Of a stretch of 64,000 bases of DNA, positions 37,209 to 64,000 are shown piece after piece (positions within the stretch are counted from its first letter, which is position 1; every line of letters starts with the position of its first letter). A program made the translations under genes and the position numbers. Source of the stretch: Liolophura sinensis (taxonomy: Eukaryota > Mollusca > Polyplacophora > Chitonida > Chitonidae); NCBI RefSeq assembly GCF_032854445.1, contig NC_088302.1:34972191-35036190 (forward strand), in the 5' to 3' direction. The notes under the pieces were generated by a model. It did no database searches. It saw nothing but the letters and a program-made list of their open reading frames with translations, and was not told the origin of the DNA.

Positions 37209-40200
37209 GTGGGAGATCAGCATGTCCAGACAGAGCCTAGCCTAATTTTTGGTATGGCACATACACTCAAGAGTGACTAATGTTGCAGGGTTTAACCCAG
37301 GAAAGCTTATCTCTTCTGTGAGCCAATCAGAGTAGATTCAACTTATTTAAATTCAGGACATGCATGTATTTTGGGAACAGTCACAATTTTGTTACAATGG
37401 ACATCTGCACAAAGTAAAGATTTTCTCCCGGAAATATTCAAATATTTCGCCTGTTTTTTTTTTTAGACAAAATCTGTACATCGACTACAAATTTTACATA
37501 CAAAAAAATGTAGCCATAAACAATTCACAATTTTCAATGGGAAAAGCAGTGTTCATAGTTTTGGGTTGCCACAGATATTTCAGAAACAAAAATTCATGAC
37601 TTCTACAAAATGAAATGACATCTGAAAAGCATGATAGTTCAGGAGATGAATATGTAATAATAGCATTAGTACATACATAAGTGCAAATGCTAATGCACCG
37701 AGATTAGAAAATTCCTGACATTTTCAGCACTTTATCTAAAATTTCTGACTCTTTCAGCACTTTATCCAAAATTCCTGACTTTTTCTTGACGATTCATGAC
37801 AGTGACATATCTTCAGGTTCTTTCTTGACTGGTTATTTACCACTACGAAAGAAACAGCGCCCACAATACTGTAAATTACCTAATATTTGATCCCAGAAAG
37901 ACCATTTTTAGAGTCAAATATATGTCACAAAAGATTACTTTCGTTGCTAAAACTTACATAATTCAGTAGGATATAACTTTACCTTGCAACCAAACTCCAA
38001 ACACTGTTCTAAAATCAATAAAACTCTCAGAAGTAAGTAAAATGAACAACCTAGCTGCGGGCAAAATTTCATGTCATTTACAGCAATTCTACAGATGTAT
38101 AAATATCTGGGATTAAAATGGTTCTACATTATAAACGCCTGAGAGCTGCAGTTTAAAGCAAGAAAACTGAAGTCAAATATGATATCGCCTGTCATGTGTT
38201 TTCAAACACTGTGCTGCCTTTTAAAGTCTTCTGTCATCAATGAATTGTTGCCTGAGTTAATTTTCACAGCAATACACACCTGTACATTATTACCAGGGGA
38301 AACAGTTTGGACATAACCTCTAGTTAAGCACCTATAATTTCATAGAATTTTCTATGATTTACAATAAAACACATTTAATGTCACATGTTTTACCATCTGA
38401 TCACCCTTAATATGGGCTACAGTTCATACAGCAAAGTGAATAGCTGGAGAACAATTTCAAGCTGGAACATTTACCTTACTGGGAAATTCAATATGGCTGC
38501 TGGTTGCTACATGGTCAGTATATTCTCTCTTGTCCTCTATAAAAATAATAAATTGAAACTACCTGTAGTAACACTTTTTTTTTACTGGATGTAAGACACC
38601 CAGTTGGACTTTACATGAACAAGGCGGCAGTTTTAACGACTCTCATTGGCCGAGAGGCAACACACCCCCAGCATAAATTACAGGGTGTTAAAGATGGAGG
38701 ACGCGATGGACTGAGCGATTTATGCCATCTTTACTGTTTTCAGGTTTCACGAGTGTGGTGAGAAAAATCACAAAATTATGCAACAGGCTCCACCAGTTAG
38801 AAAAAACTGTGCTCTTTTCAGCTTACAGTGTCATTTTTTAAAGTTTTCTTCTCCTTTAATTAGCTAAAACAAATTAGTGACACAAATTCACATATTTTCC
38901 ACCCTTTATATAAAATTTAGAAGTCTAAAAATCCACATCATTATGTAATAATGAACAGTGTTCATTTTGGGAGCCAGTCTGATACAAAACATCAGCTGTG
39001 TATACATGTACATATATGAAAAGCAATGATGAGGTACAACATTCAACACATACAACATGTAACGGCATAAACCAGGCAGTATATCTATGTACAAAATTTC
39101 GGTCAAAAAAATGTACATCTATATTGATACTACTCACATTAAAAAATGAGCACATTTTCATGTTTGGACAAACTCTATGTGCATGGTCCATTTAGTGACA
39201 TACCAACACAACCTCAAATCTCAAAATTTATTTGCGCCTCTTCACTACATTATTTGTGCAGGTATGCGTTAAAATCTTCCAAGTAACTTAATCCAGTACA
39301 TCAAAATAATAAAATATGTAGTTCATATAGAACATCAAAATTTAATAAGAAATTAAAATTTAAAAGAAGATAACACTGAAAAATGTAAATTCAAGGATAC
39401 CCAATACTTATACTACTGCAGTATTAAAGTTAATTTTTGTGAAACAGAGGTGTGAGAAATGCAGAAGAATTTACAGCAGTACAGCTAAATTATTTATGTC
39501 AGTTTTAGGAAGACAGAAACACAGTTCTTACACAGGAAATCATGAAGATACCTTCCACAAGGGTTACAGTTCAATCAGTTTTTTGGGAGGAGCTGGTGTG
39601 GTTCTCTTCTTACTTTCAGACTTAGAGGTGGAGACAAGGGATTTCCCTCAGTTTTTGGTAGGGATTAGTGTGGCATTTTTCTAACTCTTGAACACTGAGG
39701 AGGAGGTGATGGAAATCCTGAGGTCAGTTCTGAGTACTGTCAAAAATTTCTATCAGTTTTTGGGAGGAGCTGGTGTGGCATTTTTCTAACTCTTGAACAC
39801 TGAGGAGGAGGTGATGGAAATCTTGAGGTCAGTTCTGATTACTGTCGAAAATTTCTATCAGTTTTTGGGAGGAGCTGGTGTGGCATTTTTCTAACTCTTG
39901 AACACTGAGGAGGAGGTGATGGAAATCCTGAGGTCAGTTCTGAGTACTGCTGAAAATTTCTGTCAGTTTTTGGGAGGAGCTGGTGTGGCATTTTTCTAAC
40001 TCTTGAACACTGAGGAGGTGATGGAAATCTTGAGGACAGTTCTGAGTACTGTTGAAAATTTCTGTCAGTTTTTGGGAGGAGCTGGTGTGGCATTTTTCTA
40101 ACTCTTGAACTCTGAGGAGGAGGTGATGGAAATCTTGAGGACAGTTCTGAGTACTGTTGAAAATTTCTGTCAGTTTTTGGGAGGAGCTGGTGTGGCATTT

Positions 40201-40274
40201 TTCTAACTCTTGAACTATGAGTAGGAGGGGATGGAAATCTTGAGAACAGTTCTGAGTACTGCTGAAAATTTCTG

Positions 40275-58861
<18,587 letters not shown>

Positions 58862-59034
58862 CTAAGTAAAAAAACATAGGAATTGAATTCATTTTCTTTG
58901 AACAGAAATTACATGAAGAAAAAGTCCTCACCATAATTACTGTGGCATACACTCAGAAAGTTGAGTGGCTTATCACCAATGTACAGACTTCTTGATTTTT
59001 TATGTTATGTATTTATTTACTTATTTCATTACCA

Positions 59035-59100
59035 CACTCAAGAATTTTTCATCTATCCAGTTGCAGAACATTTTATAGGTGGTGGGAACCACAATGCCCT
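59035..59100 (-). mobile_element. SINE-like fragment
   Basis: cacactcaagaatttttcat and ggtggtgggaacc match the complement of the SINE-A 3' region in weakened form. Confidence 0.4.
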
Positions 59101-59684
59101 CAGTGATTCATCAATCTATAGAACTGATGAACTTTTCCACCAAGTGGTCTTCAACAAACATTACTTGACAAGCACACAACAGATTATTTCTCATCTGAGT
59201 AACAATGGTTCAGACTGATACAGATGGACAGGTGATTTACATACCTGCAGATGAAACTTCCACGTACCATATTAGGGGACAATACTAAGCATAAAACATG
59301 TGACTAACAAATGTTGGGAGGGGGGGATAGACACCGAGCAGAATTCTTGCTTTTGGGTTTTCTGTTTTTTTTTCTTTTGTTTTGTTTTGTTTTTTATTTC
59401 TTGCATCCTGCTGCGAAAAAAGAGGTGAACACAAAAAGAATTTTAGCATAAAAATGAAAATTATAGCCTCTAAAGAAGAAATTCTTTCAGGACAAGTAAT
59501 CAGAATGTGTCTAGCATTCAAATATGATTATTTCAGGGTCCTGCAGTTCTTTAAATTTTAGTAATTGGCAAAAATCATCATTTTGACCATTTAACCCCAT
59601 GTTATTTATTACCTCCTGTTTATGGTGAGGAGCCCGGGTGCTCGAAACTATGAACAGATTAAACCACACAAAGACACTTAATTA

Positions 59685-59840
59685 TTTATTAAATTGATGT
59701 TTTACAAGGTATTCAAGATTATTTCACTTATACCACTGTGAACATTTGTTGGACTGGTAGAAAAACAGGCTGACCCTGGGGGAAACTCTCGACCATCTGC
59801 ACACTGCTCACAGTGGTAGACCTTCCTACATATGACCCAA
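59685..59840 (-). mobile_element. SINE-A, decayed
   Basis: The complement of the SINE-A 3' half (gttttacaaggtattcaaga, then ttatttcacttataccactg) followed by ctcgaccatctgcacactgc. It lies upstream of the first coding exon of SUPT20H. Confidence 0.6.
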
Positions 59841-60209
59841 AACCACTTACCAGATCTCTATCAAGAGAAAGAGTGAGTGAGTCCTTAGGATTTAACTTAG
59901 CTCTGTATGCTTGTGATTACGTATAATCACAGCCATGTCTTGTTCCATATGCTTACCTTATAGGCTGTTGGAGCTGGAATTTATCCAGTTTCCACTATAG
60001 TTTCATGCTTGTGTGGATTTAGTAGTGATGACACATGAGAACACCTACCTGGAATTGATAGCTGAGATTACTGTGACTACCGACAGACAATTATTTGGTG
60101 CCCAGCAGCAGCATACTGAAGCCAGTAAAGGAAGTACAGAGGTGTTCGCGGCAAGATTATGGAACAAGACTGGGCTGTGATTGTATGCGTTATCACAGCC
60201 TCACAGAGC

Positions 60210-60296
60210 TACATTTAGGTTTAACGTCGTACCTAACAATTTTTCAGTCATACGACAACGAAGGAGTCTTTAGAGCGCATGTGAATGTGCAATCAA
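60210..60296 (-). mobile_element. SINE-B 3' fragment
   Basis: aggtttaacgtcgtacctaa, caatttttcagtcatacgac and aacgaaggagtctttag match the 3' part of the 51.2-kb SINE-B. It lies about 200 bp from the putative first exon of SUPT20H. Confidence 0.75.
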
Positions 60297-60509
60297 AAGA
60301 AAGATGATCACCTTAAACATACGGTCGAAATAAAACCACAAAATTGCAGGACTAGTCTACGAGACAGAAATTAACACTTTATCAGCTGTTTGTGAAATCT
60401 AGGATTAAGTGACACTGACAGTCCTAAGCTGTCCTAGATTGAATCGATCTTTACAGAATACGGAAGAACAACCGATGTAAACAAAGCCTCACAATTAGCG
60501 GTGTTTTAC

Positions 60510-60660
60510 CTTGATGGTTTCTACAGAACGAGAAGCTACTCCATAGTTTCAGATTATCGCCATTTTATCGTCATTGAGGGTGCTTTCAGCCTGGTTTTAA
60601 GGATCCTTTCACACTACGCTCCATGTTTTCATGTTCAGCTACATGCTATGTACACTTCCG
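60510..60660 (-). other. SUPT20H: Candidate non-coding first exon of SUPT20H
   Basis: On the minus strand ccatcaag is followed by gtaaaa at 60509, a plausible donor. The coding exon at 58861 is preceded directly by an acceptor, so an upstream untranslated exon is required. The upstream limit is a guess, set by the promoter motifs at 60654-60705. Confidence 0.35.
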
Positions 60661-61124
60661 GTGTACGCAAGACCCGAAAACGTTAGTAAGGGCGATTGTG
60701 ATTGGTCGACGCCGTTTGACATTTTCTTCAATTTAGCAAAAATATGATGAAAACAACAAAGGAAGACTTTATTTTCAGGGTTAAAATCATCTCGTGTGCA
60801 ATAAAATATCCCCTCCTTCATCTCAAACATCACGTAATACATAATTTTTGGATCTTTACTGCCTCAACCAATGGTACCCTTGTTTACACTTGGCCACATT
60901 AATTTGGCGGGTAATTTCGACAAGTCAAAGCCATGTGACATCAACACAGAGCACGTTGCTGACAAGACGAGAGGTGTACCTGTTTGGTGTAAGCAGTAAG
61001 GTGCTCAAGGTTCTATCCGTTGCGTTAATTTCCTTGCATGGAAATTAACGTAGCGGATTTTTGTAAATGTCTTGGTCTTTTCTGGAACTCCTAATGTTCT
61101 ATTCATGAAACTTTGACAGTAATT
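60640..61124. promoter_or_regulatory. Head-to-head promoter region of SUPT20H and OTUD4
   Basis: It lies between the two divergent genes. An ETS/GABP-like ACTTCCGG lies at 60654-60661. An inverted CCAAT box (ATTGG) is at 60701-60705 and a direct CCAAT at 60868-60872. This combination is typical of TATA-less housekeeping bidirectional promoters. Start sites are inferred, not seen. Confidence 0.55.
61015..61058 (+). promoter_or_regulatory. Long hairpin just upstream of the OTUD4 start codon
   Basis: The arms GTTAATTTCC (61024-61033) and GGAAATTAAC (61040-61049) are perfect complements around the loop TTGCAT. Pairing extends outward to 61015 and 61058 for a total of 19 pairs; the two non-Watson-Crick pairs are G-U in the plus-strand RNA. 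It ends 66 nt before the ATG at 61125, so it may lie in the OTUD4 5' leader. Confidence 0.65.
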
Positions 61125-63064
61125 ATGCGATTCAGAAAAACCCAGGAGGAGGCGATGGACGCGTACCTGGACAGCGTGGGTCTGTGGCGGAAACCGACAG
61201 CCAAGGATGGTTCCTGTCTGTTTCGGGCTGTCGCTGAACAGGTAGGACGACCCGAACTCGGGTGTTCAAACCCAGAGTTGTTGAGTACATGTCCCTGTGT
61301 TAAATATTCGAATGACAGGATGTAATTAGAGAGACTTGTCCACTTTCTCTGTAGCAGTCAAGTTTAACGTTATGACTACTAGAGTTGTCAAAACCAGATA
61401 TCGGCGTGGACCACTGACTGAGGCGACACACCACGTGGCCAAGAAGTCAGCTGTAGGCCTACAGCCCTGGCATTTATCAGTTTTATTCGAATGAAACACA
61501 ATTGTAACACAGCTCGAAAACAATAAAGCTACACACTTTAAAAGGTATTGTAAATAGTAACTCACTTCTTCAGTATTCGTAATGGAATAATGCAGCTGTA
61601 ATATGGGACAGAAAAAAAGGGAAGAAACAAGAATACCCCAAACTCCTCAAACTGGTGAGCTATAGGTGAAATTAACAAACAGGGAAGAACTACTTGCACA
61701 TATTAAATTGATGAGATGTATATGTAAAACAAACATTTGTGTATACTGTATTATAGTTATAAACCAGTTATTTAAAGACACATAGGAGCTTATGGATTGT
61801 AAGATGAACTAATTCAGAACTATAAATCAAATACTGGTAGTATATATCAAGGTAACATTTGAAAATATCATAAAGATTTAACAGGCTTTTGGAATGGATA
61901 TACATGTACATATACTAAAAGTTATATTTCAACTGAAAAGACCATAAAATGAATGTAAACATACAGGTAGTTTTCTTTTTGAAGTTAAAAATGTAGAATA
62001 CCTGTTTCACACTGCTTGACTAGGAAGAGTAAATCCAGGATCAGCCATTACACAAATAAAAGACAAGTACTTTATTTGACAGGTGATATTTTTCCAGACT
62101 GGCAAAAAAATTTGGCAAATGTATTATTCGCATGAAAAGCTTGCTGCCTTTACACCAATCATGTTTGCTCCATGAAGAGGTCAAAAAATATTTCTGAGCA
62201 GTTAGCCAACCCATCCATGCTTCAAATAGATGTCTTCGTTAGAGACTTGATGAAAAATGTTTAGATCAGGTTGACAACATTACAAGTCTGGCCACAAAAT
62301 ATTAGATATGGGTACAACTTCTAAGGGCTCAACGTGGCTCAGTTGGTTAGCGCGCTAGCGCAACGTAGTGACCCAGAAGCCTCTCACCAATGCGGTCGCT
62401 TTGAGTTCAAGACCACCTTATGCTGGCTTCCTCTCCAGCTGTACGTGGGAAGGTCTGACAGCAACATGCGGATGGTCATGGGTTTCCCCCGGGCTGTGCC
62501 CGGCTTCCACCCACCATAATGCTGGCCGCCGTGGTATAAGTGAAATATTTTTGAGTACGGCGTAAAACACCAATCAAAAAAAAAAAAAAAAAATCTAAGG
62601 GCTCAAGAAAACCCCAAAAACAAATGGAACCCCAAAATCCAGAGAATCAGAAATCATTCGAAACATTAAAAAAAACAAGAGACAGTATTACCTTACACAA
62701 GTTATAGATCTTATACATGTAACTGGAACAAAAGAAAGAAAAATATCAAATACTTAGAATTATTTTTGAGCAGTTCCATTTTGGAGCTCACATCATATTT
62801 TGAATGGTACTATTCTGTTTAGGGAATACACATAAGATGGCCAATGATTGCTTTAGAGTGACCATAAAATTTGTCTTCTGTATTGTACTGGAGTGGTATT
62901 AGGGGAGAAAAATATATCCCCCTCCCCTCCTCTGAAGAAAAAATGAGAATCCCATGCCATTCTTTGTTTTTGTTTTCTAGCTATTTCAGACTCAAGTCTT
63001 TCATCTTCAAGTGCGACAGGCCTGTGTACAGTACTTGGCTGACCACAAACAGGAGTTCGCACCT
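61125..63064 (+). CDS. OTUD4: OTUD4 orthologue, N-terminal two coding exons (partial)
   Basis: OTUD4 is an OTU-family cysteine deubiquitinase. Exon 1 (61125-61241, ending before gtagga) encodes MDAYLDSVGLWRKPTAKDGS followed by CLFRAVAEQ, with the OTU catalytic signature D28-G-S-C31. Exon 2 (62981-63064, ending before gtaagt) encodes QVRQACVQYLADHKQEFAP preceded by QTQVFHL. Human OTUD4 reads MDAYLRKLGLYRKLVAKDGS then CLFRAVAEQ, and VRMACIHYLRENREKFE. Both exons are phase 0. A start at the second ATG (61155) would mimic the human MDAYL context. I find no further exon before the window ends, so the catalytic His and the C-terminus lie outside. Confidence 0.9.
62320..62606 (+). mobile_element. 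SINE-A, full length, with perfect 13-bp target duplication and pure poly-A tail
   Basis: The element (62333-62593) is flanked by tctaagggctcaa at 62320-62332 and 62594-62606. It has A box tggctcagttggttagcgcg, B box gagttcaagacc, the standard body and an uninterrupted A run rather than (AATA)n. The intact duplication and pure tail suggest the youngest SINE here. It lies in OTUD4 intron 1. Confidence 0.95.
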
Positions 63065-63574
63065 GTAAGTTTTAATACCAAACCGTTGTATCAGTTCTAT
63101 ATGAGGGGTCAAAACATCACCTGCCTACCTGATACGAAAGACAAAGATTTAGCCAGACTGTGTAATTTGGCTCTCTTATTTCCAGTTTTCTGTGTCTCTC
63201 CCATGTTAATGTTGTCAGAATAGTGCATCTACCCACCCCTGACTAAAGCTATGTCAACAGGTAAACTTTTTGAAGTGGCAAGTTAAAAAACTGATCTGCC
63301 TGCAGTTTTATGCCTTCCAAGCAGTCTGCACAAAAGGTTTTCAGCATTTGCATTTTTTTTTCCTGCAAGAGTTTTGCTACCAAATTTCAATCAGCTGTAA
63401 TTAGCAGTTTTGTAGCAAAATGATGATTATGATAAACACTGTCTGAAAGGAAACATTCTAATATTCTGAGCAAGAACAATAAGTGTCAGTGTTTCTATAC
63501 AAAAAATATTCATTGTTTGCCAAAGATAACATAACTTTCAACGCAGTAATGTCTAATGCTGATTGTAGTTCTGC

Positions 63575-63577
<3 letters not shown>

Positions 63578-63605
<28 letters not shown>
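63578..63605. repeat. (TA)14 microsatellite
   Basis: A TA dinucleotide run downstream of the last visible OTUD4 exon. Confidence 0.95.
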
Positions 63606-63609
<4 letters not shown>

Positions 63610-64000
63610 TTTTTGCTGACCTTGTGTCTTATAACTGACTTTTTGTACATGAATCATTTGACAATCATTTGCTTTTATTACAATCAAGATTTTTTTTTTC
63701 TTTAAAAAAGCTCAAAAAAAATATGGAAAGTAAATCAAGTCACACTGTCATGCCATTTCCTGACACACAGTGAACTGTAATCACATCTCAGAAAGCTGAG
63801 TTCACTCGGTACACTTTATCATATGGACACTTCAAATTCACCAAGTGGAAGGAAACTAGGACTGTCTTCAGATGATGCAATATTTTCCTTCCTGCTTTGA
63901 AATTTTGACTTCATACATTTGACCCAATAAATGACACCAGACCGTTGAGGCAGAGTTTGAACAAGCCACGCGAGTTAGTCTCTGGAATAGTGGTTCAAAG

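Larger units (their letters stand above)
31366..39570. other. Convergent intergenic region and 3' UTRs of STXBP4 and SUPT20H
   Basis: No exon with family similarity is seen. The stretch holds the foldback elements listed separately, a long TA run, and candidate poly(A) signals: AATAAA at 32090-32095 for STXBP4 (inside a foldback element) and TTTATT at 39227-39232 for SUPT20H on the minus strand. An open frame at 36428-36667 (minus) has no recognisable domain. Confidence 0.5.

Overview
The window is animal genomic DNA, most likely from a mollusc or another lophotrochozoan. The evidence is intron-rich genes with short GT-AG exons, AT-rich introns, and many copies of tRNA-headed SINEs whose 3' end (gtgaaatattcttgagtacg, then an AATAAATA tail) I associate with molluscs. 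The phylum call rests on memory of that repeat style, not on a search.

Layout. (1) 1-3.2 kb: no recognisable gene. (2) 4.8-31.4 kb, plus strand: a full STXBP4 (Synip) orthologue with 19 coding exons and 674 codons: PDZ domain, an EF-hand-like segment, coiled coil, C-terminal WW domain. (3) 31.4-39.6 kb: convergent intergenic/3'-UTR DNA with nested foldback elements. (4) 40.3-58.9 kb, minus strand: a full SUPT20H (SPT20, SAGA subunit) orthologue with 24 coding exons and 942 codons. (5) 60.5-61.1 kb: a compact head-to-head promoter region. (6) 61.1-63.1 kb, plus strand: the first two coding exons of an OTUD4 orthologue, which runs off the window. The phases of all listed exons close, and both full-length totals divide by three.

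The most unusual signal is a set of tandem arrays sitting on exon boundaries of the two full genes. A 53-bp unit x4 repeats the 3' splice site of STXBP4 coding exon 2. A 116-bp unit x10 repeats the end of SUPT20H coding exon 8 with its 5' splice site. A ~105-bp array repeats the coding end, stop and 3'-UTR of SUPT20H, and a +1 reading frame stays open through it for about 209 codons. A fourth array (40 bp x ~38) fills STXBP4 intron 17. A lone copy of its unit lies inside a foldback element that is itself inserted in another foldback element, downstream of STXBP4.

The three genes work in separate processes (vesicle fusion/signalling, transcriptional coactivation, deubiquitination), so nothing suggests a functional cluster. 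The interest lies in the repeat architecture.
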